NCBI RefSeq assembly: GCF_963082655.1
Contig: NC_081552.1
Coordinates: 93,843,582-93,907,581, forward strand
Reading direction: 5' to 3'
Source: Stomoxys calcitrans
Taxonomy: Eukaryota; Arthropoda; Insecta; Diptera; Muscidae
Length of the DNA stretch: 64,000 bases
The translations under genes were made by a program, and so were the position numbers. Shown in pieces: positions 11,278-23,424 of the stretch. Numbering within the stretch: the stretch's first letter is position 1; each line of letters opens with the position of its first letter. The notes below the pieces were generated by a model. The model was not told the DNA's origin, did no database searches, and was given only the letters and a program-made list of their open reading frames with translations.

Positions 11278-11600
11278 AAAGTACTGTACCGCTATACCTG
11301 ATGCTCACCGTATATAGCCTCCAAAAAGGGCGAATAAAACAATAGGCCTATACAGAGAATCTCTTAACAAGTACAAGAGGGAGGTGAAATCATCCAAGGG
11401 AGTCACATTGGTCTGTATTTGCGAGTCGATAGAGGGAGTGAACCAGTCCACAATGAGAGCAACTTTCGGAACATTATATGAGGCTACGAAAACCCTTGGG
11501 AGCATTCTAAGAGATGACGGAACACTACGCATATAGCCGGATGTTATCGATTGCCCTTTGATATAGTGCCGGGTTGTAGTAGCCACATATTTGCATGTTC
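11278..11600 (+). pseudogene. I/LOA-like LINE fragment: RNase H-flank scrap plus EN-RT linker
   Basis: The first ~30 bases (AAGTACTGTACCGCTATACC) match the sequence just before the RNase H at 18580, reading KYCTAIPD. From 11337 the plus strand reads YRESLNKYKREVKSSKGVTL, VCICESIEGVNQSTM and TLGSILRDDGTLRI. These resemble the region between endonuclease and reverse transcriptase in LOA/R1-group elements (YKREVRKAKR..W..FCESIE). A TAG interrupts at about 11536. The two pieces are not adjacent in an intact element, so this is a rearranged scrap. Confidence 0.55.
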
Positions 11601-12743
<1,143 letters not shown>

Positions 12744-13091
12744 TGGACGCAACAGAAGCAGCATTAATCAAAAGCTGGGTATTGTGTCATCTTGTTCTCT
12801 TTTGTCCCTCACTTTCCACGCTATAACCAACATATGGACGACCTCTTTTCTTACAACATCGCTATCTATTAGTTTAATGAGGGTCTCAGTAGATAACCAC
12901 ACTCCTTCATTTTTTAAAAAACTACTTTTGTTCATGCCATTTTTAAGTCACTTTTCTCTAAGGTGCGCACGCAAATTATTACATTGTTTTTAGTGCTGTT
13001 ATTTGGTTGTCGCTGGTACTTATATAAAATTTCGTGGAAATCCATTTGATCCCATTAATGGGTTTTGGATTATTCTCCAAACAAAATATAA
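12744..13091. other. Unassigned stretch
   Basis: The plus strand reads on from the TA tract for about 80 codons without a stop ([16 protein letters not shown]). The composition is ordinary and no family is recognised. Confidence 0.35.
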
Positions 13092-14172
13092 CAAGTAAAC
13101 AGGCGTTAAGTTCGGCCGGGCCGAACTTTGGATACCCACCACCTCGGCTATATATGTAAACCACCTTTGGTCAAAATCCGGTGCAAAACTCATTCCTTAT
13201 GTCCCATAGCAGAAATATGTGGAGGGGCTTAACTTAACTCTTTGTCCCAAACTTCGGTAACATCGGACAATAAATGCGCTTTTTATGGCCCCAAAACCTA
13301 AAACCGAGAGATCGGTCTATATGGCAGCTATATCCAAATCTAGACCGATCAGTGCGATAATGCAGAAGTATGTCAAGGGGCTTAACTTAACTCACTGTCC
13401 CAAATTTCGGCGACATCGGACTATAAATGCGTGTTTTATGGGCCTAAGACCCCAAATCGGAGGATCGGTCTATATGGTAGCTATATCCAAATCTTGACCA
13501 ATCTGAGCCAAATTCACGGAGGACGTCGGAGGGCCTAAGACAACGCAATGTCCCCAATTTCAGCAAAATCGCATAATAAATATAGCTTTTATGGGCCTAT
13601 GACCCTAACTCGGAGGATCGGTCTATATGGCAGCTATATCCAAATGACGAAGGCAGCTGTCCCAAATTTCAGCAAAATCGGATAATAAATGTGGCTTTTA
13701 TGGGCCTAAGACCTTAAATCGAGAGATCGGTCTATATGGCAGCTATATCCAAATCTAGACCGATCTGAGCCAAATTGAGGGAGGATGTCGAAGGGCCTAA
13801 CACAACTCACTGTCCCAAATTTCACCAAAATCGGATAATAAATGTGGCTTTTATGGGCCTAAGACCCTAAATCGGCCGATCGGTCAATATGGGGGCTATA
13901 TCAAGATATAGTCCGATATAGCCCATCTTCGAACTTAACCTGCTTATGGACAAGCAAAGAATCTGTGCAAAGTTTCAGCTCAATATCTCTATTTTTTAAT
14001 GCTGTAGCGTGATTTCAACAGACAGACGGACGGACATGTCTAAATCGTCTTAGATTTTTACGCTGATCAAGAATATATATACTTTATAGGGTCGGAAATG
14101 GATATTTCGATGTGTTGCAAACGGAATGACAAAATGAATATACCCCCATCCTTCGGTGGTGGGTATAAAAAA
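13092..14172 (-). repeat. DINE-like element, type B, complete termini
   Basis: The 3' end (here on the left) is CAAGTAAACAGGCGTTAAGT, then the palindrome TTCGGCCGGGCCGAA and the inverted-repeat arm ATACCCACCACC. Four to five ~153-bp units follow with GATCGGTCTATATGGCAGCT and TTTTATGGGCCTAAGACCCT. Then come CAGACAGACGGACGGACATG, GATCAAGAATATATATACTT and the 5' end CCTTCGGTGGTGGGTATAAA. The 12-base arms ATACCCACCACC and GGTGGTGGGTAT are the sub-terminal inverted repeats. The element looks complete. Confidence 0.85.
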
Positions 14173-14359
14173 GTATACCGTTGTGAAGTGTTACCAGATT
14201 GATTTGTTTTTTGGTGTTTCAGGGTGTTGATAATAGAATCCCGTTAATATTTTGTTCAAATTCTTCCCTTTTACTATTTGCCTCTAAAATCTGTCATTGG
14301 CTGCATAGTGCTTTGGTTTCATTTGTCTGTCTTTGTATGTATATCTATCTTTCTTTTTC

Positions 14360-14713
14360 TGTTATAGCTTTGTTTAGAGCGAACAGACTAGATCTAAGAT
14401 CTCCGAGTGGAGCGGCTATCAACCTCGGTGCTAATAAACTAGAAGTTGCAAGTAATGACTTCTATAAGGATGTCGAAAAAGAGGAAACTACAGAACGTCT
14501 GCTTCATACGTGCATGATCCACACTAACTTATTTCGTGAATACTTGGCGGATACAAGACTTCGTAATTGATCAGACTTTTTAGAGCAATCTGTCTGAATG
14601 ATAGGTATTAATCGGCATCTTTCTTCTCGAGTTCCTGTAGCATCATCAATGACTAGAAGTCTATGTAAATCTAACTTGACTGCAGATTGGAAATAAAACC
14701 TAACCTAATTTTC
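14360..14713 (+). pseudogene. I/LOA-like LINE 3' end (C-terminal tail and 3' UTR)
   Basis: The frame reads RANRLDLRSPSGAAINLG, KLEVASNDFYKDVEKEET and RLLHTCMIHTNLFREYLADT. The parallel at 19216-19300 (DRLKVASNDFCRSCVDIEEE) shows that this is the cysteine-rich tail after RNase H, with both Cys replaced here. The 3' end reads GGAAATAAAACCTAACCTAA at about 14687-14706. Everything upstream is lost. Confidence 0.7.
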
Positions 14714-14746
14714 ATTTCATTTTATTCAAATATATTTTATAATCTA

Positions 14747-15345
14747 CTAGCTGGCACGGTGTGCTTCGCTACGCCAATAAGTGTTTGCGGCCCCTTTTGA
14801 CATGGTCCAAATTTGAAAACAATTTATATTAGTATTTAACTTTCATTAGAATTCCGTATTGTTCCGATTGGTATACATATCCTTTTGGGGCATAATTTTT
14901 GGGTGGAGCAACTCCCCGGTAATTGACCCAAATGTTTATATAATTTTCGTATTCTGCTCTCAAATACCTGTTGTTTGTATTCCACATTGCCCCGTTCGGT
15001 GTACATGTCCATTTGATGCATAATTTTGGGGAGATCCGCCTGGGAGTAGATTCAAAACTATATACGTCACGCATTCTACTCTCAAGTACCTTTCGTTTGA
15101 ATCCCATATTGTCCCGAGCGGCCTACATGTCCGTTTGGGTGTGATTTTTGGTTTGGGTCGGCCCCTCTAGGACTTGAACCAAATTTTTATTTGAGTTTCG
15201 TATTCTACACTTTTCATACGATACCCAAATTGTCCGAATCGGTAAATATGTAATTTTTGAGCTGTTTTTGGGGGTGGGGCAGCTCCTTGACACGTAAGGT
15301 CGAATTGTTATATCAAGATAGATTTGAATGAAATTTGTTGTCAGA
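14747..15345 (+). repeat. Family C element, 5' end and about four units
   Basis: It starts CTAGCTGGCACGGTGTGCTT with CTTCGCTACGCC, the decayed form of the CTCCGCTGCGCC head seen at 21031 and 32718. Units with CAAATACCTTTCGTTTGAAT and CCCATATTGTCC follow. It is cut at 15345 by a DINE-like element. Confidence 0.75.
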
Positions 15346-16212
15346 TTTTTATACCCTCCACCATAGGATGGGGGGTACACTAATTTCGTCATTCTGTTTG
15401 TAACTACTCGAAATATTCGTCTGAGACCCCATAAAGTATATATATTCTTTATCGTCGCGACATTTTATGCTGATCTAGCCATGTCCGTCCGTCTGTCTGT
15501 CTGTCGAAAGCACGTTAACTTCCGAAGGAGTAAAGCTAGCCGCTTAAAATTTTGCACAAATACTTCTTATTAGTGTAGGTCGGTTGGTATTGTAAATGGG
15601 CCCTATCGGTCCATGTTTTGATATAGCTGTCATATAAACCGATCTTGGGTCTTGACTTCTTGAGCCTCTAGAGGGCACAATTCTTATCCGATTTAAATGA
15701 ATTTTGGCACGACGTGTTTTGTTATGATATCCAAAAACTGTGTCAAGTATGGTTCAAATCAGTTCATAACCTGATATAGCTGCCATATAAACCGATCTGA
15801 GATCTTGACTTCTTGAGCCTCTAGAGGTCGCACTTATTATCCGATTTGTCTGGAATTTTGTACGACGGTTTCTCTCATGACCATCAACATACGTGTTTAT
15901 TACGGTCTGAATCGGTCTATAGCCCGATACAGCTCCCATATAAATCGATCTCTTTTTTACTTCTTGAGCCTCCAAAGGGCGCAACTCTTATTCGAATTGG
16001 CTGACATTTTACACAGGTCTCCAACATAAAATTAAATTGTGGTCCAAACCGGACCATATCTTGATATCGCTCTAATAGCAGAGCAAATCTTTTCTTATAT
16101 CCTTTTTTTGCCTAAGAAGAGATGCCGGGAAAAGAACTCGACAAATGCGATCCATGGTGGAGGGTATATAAGATTCGGCCCGGCCGAACTTAGCACGCTT
16201 TTACTTGTTTTT
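15346..16212 (+). repeat. DINE-like element, type A, complete
   Basis: The 5' end is TTTTTATACCCTCCACCATA. It is followed by AAGTATATATATTCTTTATC, the GATCTAGCCATG block, a short GTCC/GTCT tract, three to four 153-bp units, GATCCATGGTGGAGGGTATA, the palindrome TTCGGCCCGGCCGAA and the 3' end TTACTTG. The arms TATACCCTCCACCAT and ATGGTGGAGGGTATA are perfect 15-base inverted repeats. It lies inside or at the end of the family C array. Confidence 0.88.
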
Positions 16213-17074
16213 CCATAAAATTAGATTCCAGGTACCTTATTACGCAAATATGTCTATGTAAGAAAAATGTTGAATTTCATACTTTTAACAATATATTATT
16301 TAACAATAATTATTATGTGTTCAACTTCCTTAAAGTATGAGATTAAATTTGTCAATGTGTCAGTATAAGTGACTGCGAGTGCACAAAGTTGTTTAGTGTC
16401 TGCATGACATTCTCTTTGACGTTCAATGTCATGAAAATAAAAGAAGTCTTCAATATACGTCACCGGCTACTACAAAGCACTATACTTTGTTTGTTTGACA
16501 CTCCCGCCTCATTCCTCCCACAGCGTAATCTTACCCACACAAGCTCAAGCGGCACAAGTGAATGAGAAATGCGAATTAATTTTATGCTTTATTTTATCTC
16601 AACTTTTTTGTTGTTTTTGTAGAAAACACAGCATATATTCTACCAAAAAATCTATTTCGTTTTTAGAATTCTCCATTTTCGTAGTTTGACTATATTTTGT
16701 TAAATATCATAATCTAGCACACCTTTTTCATCGCTAAAGTGTTGTAAATAAAATTCTATCTGACTAACTAGTGTAACTGTATCTGTGTGTATATTTGTAT
16801 GGCTGTATCTTTCGTCATTTTAGAGGTGACCGCAATGAGCGGCTTGTTATATAGTTATGACAATTACAAAATTGACCCAATTTAATTTGACATCATGCAA
16901 TTGCGATTAGTGATGTTTCGCCTTTAGAGTATACGCTGGCATACAACATACATACATCCAATACTCAAAAGTTTTTATATACATATATAAATATCAATGA
17001 GATGTAGCCAAAATAAATTGAAACATTATCACGTGAAATATTAATTGATTGGCAAATTACAATTAAAATAATAA
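16213..17074. other. Unassigned AT-rich stretch
   Basis: No domain or repeat unit is recognised. A 64-codon frame at 16495-16689 has no family signature. This is one of the longer non-repeat stretches. Confidence 0.4.
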
Positions 17075-17360
17075 TGCAGCCATATAAACCCGTCTCCCGA
17101 TTGAACTTCTTGAGATCGTAAAGAGCACGGTTCTTATCCTATTTGGCTGAAATCCTGCAGAATAACTTCTGCTATTGTCTCCAACATCTAAAGCAAGTAC
17201 GGCCCGATTCCATGACCTGATGGAGCTCCAATAGTAAAGTAATTCTTGTCCTTTGTTCACCTTTAAAAAGATACCGTACAAAGAATTTGACAAATTCGAT
17301 CCATGGTGGAGGGTATAAAGATTCAGCCCGGCCGAACTTAGCACGCTCTTACTTGTTTTT
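17075..17360 (+). repeat. DINE-like type A, 3' fragment
   Basis: It contains the last one to two units (AGCCATATAAACCCGTCTCC), GATCCATGGTGGAGGGTATA, a decayed palindrome TTCAGCCCGGCCGAA, and the end TTACTTG followed by T. It is 5' truncated. Confidence 0.8.
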
Positions 17361-17649
17361 AAATAAAAAAATAATCCGAAATGATATCTGAAATAACAGT
17401 CTAATGTTTGCTAAAGCAACGGTCATCTCTGCTTCCCATTTTCAACAGACAAACACTGCTGTTTTAACTTACTCTTTTGCTATTTTGAATAACAAATTTC
17501 GTGGAGTGCACAGTCCCAAGCGTTAGGTTAGTAACACATCGTTACAAAAACTGCAAAATTACAACAAAGTCACAGAGAAAATTAAAATTGGATCTCTAAG
17601 AACTACCGCTCAATTTCAATGGAACCAAAAATTATCTGTGGTTTAGGTT

Positions 17650-18030
17650 TGAGGGTGACAAACTGCTGCCGTGAGAAAGTACTATGCCAAAAATTCTCAT
17701 AGAGAGCTTACTGTACATGACAGGCAACCAACAGATGATTTTTCCTCTTTCTTAGTGTTCATAGCAAGCATAACAATAAGACCACTTCAAGTTAAGATTG
17801 AACAAAATAATCTTGAATCGTTTACATCTTCCAAATTGGTGACTATCTTTCATCGGTTCCCCTTTGGACCTTATCTCGAAGGTTACATGTCGCGTACATA
17901 CAGATTCCATTTCCCTTAAAATTTGTGAGGTAATTCCTATTCTTGCAAGATCGTCTGTGTTACAGTTCCCTGGGATTTTTTCTTTGACCCATCACCCAAA
18001 ACTGCTGATTGACTATGCTTAACGATGAGA
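17650..18030 (-). pseudogene. LOA-like LINE RNase H fragment
   Basis: The minus strand from about 17992 reads WVKEKIPGNCNTDDLARIGI, then TSQILREMESVCTRHVT to about 17881. This is the last RNase H block (WVPGHRDIPGN..ADDLAR) and the start of the tail. The PGH of the block is lost. It is opposite in strand to the similar fragment at 18550-19340, so the two are separate insertions or an inversion. Confidence 0.7.
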
Positions 18031-18545
18031 AATTTGCTATAGCTGAAGACGGATTTTGAAACAGACAGCCATTTAATCAAGTTAAGTCATTATATTGCTC
18101 GTATCTTCGTTTGATATATACTACCGTGATAGGTAATCTTCTCTATATGTGCAGCCCTAGTTTTTTGGAGACCACATTGTCGTGAAAAATTAATAGATTG
18201 TACCTTCTTTTACCATTGATATTGTTGTTTCAATCTTTTTAACAATTGATTGTGTCAAGGACGACAAAGTGTTTGCGGACGATGCTTGACTGAGAGAAAG
18301 TTCGCTTGGAAGTGTTTTATCGAACTTTAAAAAACATTTGATTTGAAGTATTTTTGCATATTAAATAAATGGAACTTTTCATCCTCCCAAGGTGACAGAT
18401 GCCACGTTGTATCTTCTGTTGAAAAAACAACTTCCCTTTTAAGGGCAGTATACACCTCTGGCGAAATTTTTGTTACATTAACATATCCTACGCAAAATGT
18501 TCGTAGCCGATACCTTACCGAAATTTTCGCAGTTCAAATGTAATT
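18031..18545. other. Unassigned stretch
   Basis: A 66-codon plus-strand frame (18343-18543) has no recognisable family. A short ACAGACAGCCATTTAATC word near 18060 resembles the RNase H word at 18830 but is too short to use. Confidence 0.35.
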
Positions 18546-18549
18546 TTCT

Positions 18550-19345
18550 TTGCGTACCAGGGTTAAATTTTTTGATAAAAAGTACTGTACCACTATTCCT
18601 GATGGAACCGATTGGAACTACGATATCTCTGGCAACAGAAGTTACATAGACTTCTATACGGATGGTTCTAAACTAGACGACCAGGTGAGCTTTGGGGTGT
18701 ACTCCAATGGTCTAGAATTGTTCATATCGAAAGGGTCACCCGACCACTGCAGTATGTATCAAGCGGAGATCCTTGCAATTAAGGAAGTGGTGGAATAGCT
18801 AACGACGATTGTCATAAATATCTTCTCAGACAGCCATTAAATCCCTGGAGAACGTATTTCTGAACATAAAAACCGCCCTCGACTGTCGCAGATCTCTCAG
18901 CGAGATGGCTGAACAGTTCAAAATTCACCTGTTCTGGGTGCCGGGGCACAGAGATGTCCCAGGGAATTATAAAGCGGACGATCTTGCGAGACTAGAAACT
19001 ACCTTTAACATTCCAGGCAAACTGAAATCTGTGGGTATGCCTCTAGCAACATGTAAGCTAAGTTTTCAGGGCCAGGCCCGAAGGACAACGAATGATAGAT
19101 GGTCACAAAGTGGGGGCTGTGAGCATTTCAAAACTATGTGGCCTAATCTAGACTACCGCTTTGCTGTCATAGGCAAGAACAGAGGTCTCAGTCATTATGC
19201 CCGTCATGACAGGAATACATGCTGACAGACTGAAGGTTGCCAGCAACGACTTTTGCCGAAGCTGTGTGGACATCGAAGAAGAAGAGACTAGAATAGAACA
19301 CCTTCTGGAAAGCCTTGGCAGTCGGAAGGATTTCCACTTTAAGTT
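18550..19345 (+). pseudogene. LOA-like LINE 3' part: RNase H and cysteine tail
   Basis: The order is KYCTTIPDGTDWNYDI (18580), SYIDFYTDGSKLDDQVSFGV (first catalytic Asp of RNase H), MYQAEILAIKEVVE (catalytic Glu), a broken DSQAAIKS region around 18820-18850, HLFWVPGHRDVPGNYKADDL (18930-18985), and the tail KVASNDFCRSCVDIEEEE at about 19230-19280. A stop at 18796 and frameshifts split it into pieces. RNase H hydrolyses the RNA of the RNA-DNA hybrid during target-primed insertion. The RT is absent, so this is a 5'-truncated dead copy. Confidence 0.8.
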
Positions 19346-19524
19346 CTCATATCTTTGTGTTAGATTCTACTTTAGGGGAGTTTGGGGCTTCATTTTACAG
19401 CCATAAAATATTGGGTTTTGTTTTTTCAACAGTAATGTGTGATCAATATCTTATCAGTTTTTTTTGTTGAAAAAGAAAATTTTGTTAGTTATCAAAGTAG
19501 ACCATAATATTTGCGAAAATAACA

Positions 19525-19740
19525 TGAATGGTTCATTAAGGAACATTAGCAAACTTCTTACATATCACTGAGTGCTGTCCGTCCGAACGGCGTGCCGCAG
19601 TGCTACACCTCTTTGGAGGCTGCCATAGAGAGGATAACCACTCTGAAAATATGTTCTCTGATGTTCTCGCCAGAATTCGAACCCAGGCGTTCAGCGTCAT
19701 AGGCGTATATGCAAACCTCTGCGCTACGGTGACCTCCTCA
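19525..19740 (-). repeat. tRNA-derived SINE, nearly complete
   Basis: On the minus strand the head reads GGTCACCGTAGCGCAGAGGT (box A TAGCGCAGAGG) and the B box is GGGTTCGAATTC, one base off the consensus. The central word GTAGCACTGCGGCACGCCGT and the 3' part with CAGCACTCAGTGATATGTAAG follow. It abuts the mariner relic downstream. Confidence 0.8.
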
Positions 19741-19844
19741 AATAACAGACTTATGCTTGCTAAAACAACAGTCATGTTTGCATTCCCATTTTCAGCAGAC
19801 AAAAACTGCCACCGATATATTATACAAGACTTTCCAATAAAAAA

Positions 19845-20340
19845 GCCTCAATTCAACTTTGGGAGAATCTGGGTCTTCGTATATAAAAAATCCACAAAAT
19901 GGTATTGGATGGCCGTGGATTGAAAGCTCGTGAGCTAGCTGAAATCACAGGCACTTCAAAAAGTGCTGTACATGGCATATAAAAAAGATCTGACGTTGAA
20001 AAAGCTGTGAGTAAGATCGATGCCGCGTTAAGTCAGAAAGAGTTGCTTCATTGAATTAAAGTTCGAATTGCTTCAGCACGTTCCTTATTGAACAGATTTA
20101 GCTCCCTCGGATTATTTTTTTTTCCAAAATTTTAAAATGGCCCGCTAGAAAAAGATTTGCCGGTAATGAAGAGTTGGAAGTTGTCATTGATGGCTATTTT
20201 AAGGAGCTAGGCAGTTTTTACTACAAACAGGGTATCGACGATATTGAAAATCGCTGTAAAATGAAATGTTTTCCCAAATTGTTGTGTTTTCTTTGTTAGG
20301 TCAGTTACTTTTGAGACCGCCTTCGTATGCGTTTAAGTTA
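19845..20340 (+). pseudogene. mariner-type transposase relic with internal deletion
   Basis: The N-terminal helix-turn-helix part reads MVLDGRGLKARELAEITGTS followed by KSAVHGI and a stop. After about 80 bases the frame is already at the end of the catalytic domain: FELLQHVPY, stop, TDLAPSDYFFFP (the last catalytic Asp region of the D,D34D type, from 20062), then RKRFAGNEELEVVIDGYFKE and YYKQGIDDIENRC. The middle, with the first two catalytic Asps, is missing. A fragment of the same family is at 61610-61985. Confidence 0.8.
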
Positions 20341-21030
20341 TTCTTAATTGACCAATTGTTCGGATTGAAGAGACTTATAAAAACAAGACGAAAAAATATT
20401 TAACATTTTTTTAACACCATAAAATGTCTAAGGCAGCCAGAGAACAAAAATTAGACTTTATTGTCTTTCTTGGTGTTCATTTAGGTGCTGACGAGCTCAA
20501 GCCATTGAAAGTATTCGAGCAAACCAGACTAATTGTTTTTCTTAAATTAATTAAAGTGTTTTCACTTTAATTATGTTTATTAGGTTGGAGCGCGTATTGC
20601 TCAAAATATTGTTTGTGTAGGTTACAGTCCTAAAGAGTGTTAAGATCTAGAGTTGTGCAATTCCCGAGCGAACTAGTTCAATTAAAGTTTGTGGAACTTT
20701 TACAACAGGCTTTCCATACTTTCTTCGACATCCTCACAACTTCTGCAGAAGTTTTTACTTTAATCTTTTTCCAATTGGAGCCATAACGGAGGTTTCGTCC
20801 GCTCTATATCTCCATGAGACACCAAGAACAGATATTCATTGATCAGTTGCTCTGTTAACAGTACAGAAAACATAAATTTCCCAATAAATATGATATTTTC
20901 AGCATAGACATTCGTATTATTCCAATTATATCAATATACTACAATGCAGTGAGCATCATATATAAAAGTGTTCTCTTTGTACATTTATGCCCTGCAAAAC
21001 TACGTTAAGTTGACTGTTACTTATTTAATA
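20341..21030. other. Unassigned AT-rich stretch
   Basis: I recognise no open frame of note, repeat unit or RNA gene here. Confidence 0.4.
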
Positions 21031-22567
21031 CTAGCCGAACCGGGCCCGCTCCGCTGCGCCTTCTTTAACTCTCTAATATCTTCTTAGTGTGGGGCACTTC
21101 GCCCTGAATGCGGATATTGAATTCGTGTTATTGTAGCCTATGACGCTCAACGCGTTCGAATCCTGGCGAGAACATCGGACATTTATCCCCTCTTAAAGTT
21201 GGCGACATTTGCGAGGTACAATGCCATCAATGGTCATTTAAAAAATTTTCCCCATAGAGGTGTCGCACTGAGGGACGCCGTTCGGACTCGGCTAAAAAAA
21301 ATTGTCCCTTATCATTGAGTTTAAACGTGAATCGGAAAGCACTCGTTGATGTGTGAGAATTTGTCCCTTCTCGATTCCTGGTGGTAATGTTCTCATTAGG
21401 GGAGGGATGGCACTTCAGACATTTCGACTAATTCGTGCTGCACTTCCAAATCCCTTTAATTTGAGGCCCATATTGCCAAGACCGGTAAATATGAACCGTT
21501 TGAAGGGTGTTTTGGGGCTGTGGCGGCACCGGCACTTTACACTGAAAATAGATATCATATTAGTTCTCTATTCCCAAAGGAAATCAAGTTTAGTTTAGGG
21601 GGTACTTTAGGGCGTACCCCAAAACACTTGACTCCAAAATTGGATATCAAACTCGTTTTCTACTCTCAAATATCTTTCATTTGAGTCTCATATTATCATA
21701 GTGGGTCAAATAACCCATGATGTATTTTTAGGAGGAAAAGCGCCACCTAGACAAATTTTAACGTCATATTCGTAATCTTCTCCCTAATACCTTTCATTTG
21801 AGTCCCATAAAGCCATGGTCGACTAATATGCCCATTTGGCGGTATACGGGTATGGGCGACCTCCTATTACTTGGACCTAATGTTTTATGACATATTTGTA
21901 ATCTACTGCCTAATACTTTTCATTTGAGTCCCATATTGACATTAACTCCGAAAATATCTGTTTAGAGAAATTTTGGGGTTGGGGGCCGCTGGGTACTTGG
22001 ACCCAAATTTGAATACCATATTCGTTTTTGTGGTCTCCAATACCTTTCATTTGATACCCTAATTGTGCCCATCGGACCACTTGCGGATATGGGTGGTGTT
22101 TTTAGGGTAAGGGGGAGGGTCCGCCCCCTTCCGTTATCAATAAATTAAAAAGCCTGATCCTACTTTCTGACCATATTCGTAGTTTACTCCAGAATATCTT
22201 TCACTTGAGACCCAGATTGTCATGATCGTCAAATAAACCTATTTTAAGGAGCCGCCCCAGCCCCAAGGCCCCCCAGGTACTTAAACCCTAGTTTTATTAT
22301 GAAATTCGTACTCTACTCTTGAATACCTTTCATTTGAATCCCATATTGTCCCGATCGGTCCACTTTAATTTAATTTAAATGGGTACTACTTTTGGGGTAA
22401 GGGGGAGGGTCCGCCCCCTCCCGATATCAAAAAATTATATAGCCTATGTTTCCTTCCAGACCAACCTACACAATCTCTAAAAATTTCAAGGTAATCGGTT
22501 TAGCCGTTTTTGAGTCTATACGGAACAAACAAACAAACAAACACAAATTGAATTTTATATATAAGAT
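21031..22567 (+). repeat. Family C element with both ends, split by a SINE
   Basis: The head is CTAGCCGAACCGGGCCCGCT followed by CCGCTGCGCCTTCTTTAACT. The body holds about eight units with ATACCTTTCATTTGAGTCCC and GGGTAAGGGGGAGGGTCCGC. The 3' end is AGGTAATCGGTTTAGCCGTT, an AAAC repeat (ACAAACAAACAAACAAACAC) and ATTTTATATATAAGAT. A SINE occupies 21130-21395. The superfamily is not identified. It has no coding capacity. Confidence 0.8.
21130..21395 (+). repeat. tRNA-derived SINE nested in family C
   Basis: TAGCCTATGACGCTCAACGC and the B box GTTCGAATCCTGG stand at the head, with box A lost. They are followed by GGCGACATTTGCGAGGTAC, AGAGGTGTCGCACTGAGG and TTATCATTGAGTTTAAACGT. It interrupts the family C unit, so it is the younger insertion. 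Confidence 0.75.
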
Positions 22568-23420
22568 AAAAGTAATGTGTTTCGTCCAGCCGTTCTACAA
22601 TTGAAAAAAGTTTCCACTATGTGAATGCAGACAATGTTTACCCTCTGACTATGCAAATGATGATACTGAATATGATTAAGCCAATGTTAGTGTTATCAAC
22701 AATCACATTACATTCATATATTCACTCCTGAAGAGATGCTTTCATATTGATACAATGTCTTATCACATACAGAGAATCCCTTGATTGGGTATTAGTCATT
22801 AAATTTCTTCATTTGGCAATCATAGGGCATCTTTAATGATTGTTTTATACGTTGGATACGTGTATTGGTCATAGTGAAAAACCACCCGCTTAGCTGTTTG
22901 AAGTCCATCCACATTATCATCTTACAATCGCTTTAAAGACTTAGAGAAGTCAAATCGGCGTGGGGTGGAGGGGGTCTATTTTTTATTTACAGACCTATCT
23001 GGCCGTATTTGGTGTGGATTTTGGGAATCAATTGAGTCTTTTACGGGTTCACGAAGTGAAACCAGGGAATTTGTTTATATAAGAGCTAAATAAACAAATT
23101 CCCTGTGGCCGATTTGATATCCATCCAGAACACCGAATCTCGTAGATAAGTTTTGTCTGGCATATACAATATATGGCACCCATATATAAGAGTTCGATAA
23201 AGATACCGACTACACTGTACAACAGCAAATTTGGGACGTGGAAAATTCCAAATGGTGATGAAAGTACTAAATCAGTTGGATCCTTTTAATATAACCTTTA
23301 CCAAAAGTTATATTTTGCAATATATTCGTGAGATTCCAAAGATGGGTAGACAGACCTAAAGTAACCTCCCAAGTTTACTGAAACTGGCATATTGCCCATG
23401 AACATTTCATAAAGTGGTAG
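22568..23420. other. Unassigned stretch containing a perfect hairpin
   Basis: No coding signal. A perfect 16-base inverted repeat lies at 23063-23105 and is listed separately. Imperfect inverted similarity extends to both sides of it. Confidence 0.45.
23063..23105. repeat. Perfect 16-bp inverted repeat with 11-base loop
   Basis: CAGGGAATTTGTTTAT (23063-23078) pairs exactly with ATAAACAAATTCCCTG (23090-23105). Flanks keep partial complementarity (TTTGGTGTGGATTTTGGGAA on the left against TTGATATCCATCCAGAACAC on the right). It could be the core of a MITE or a hairpin RNA source. Confidence 0.85.
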
Positions 23421-23424
23421 GCGC

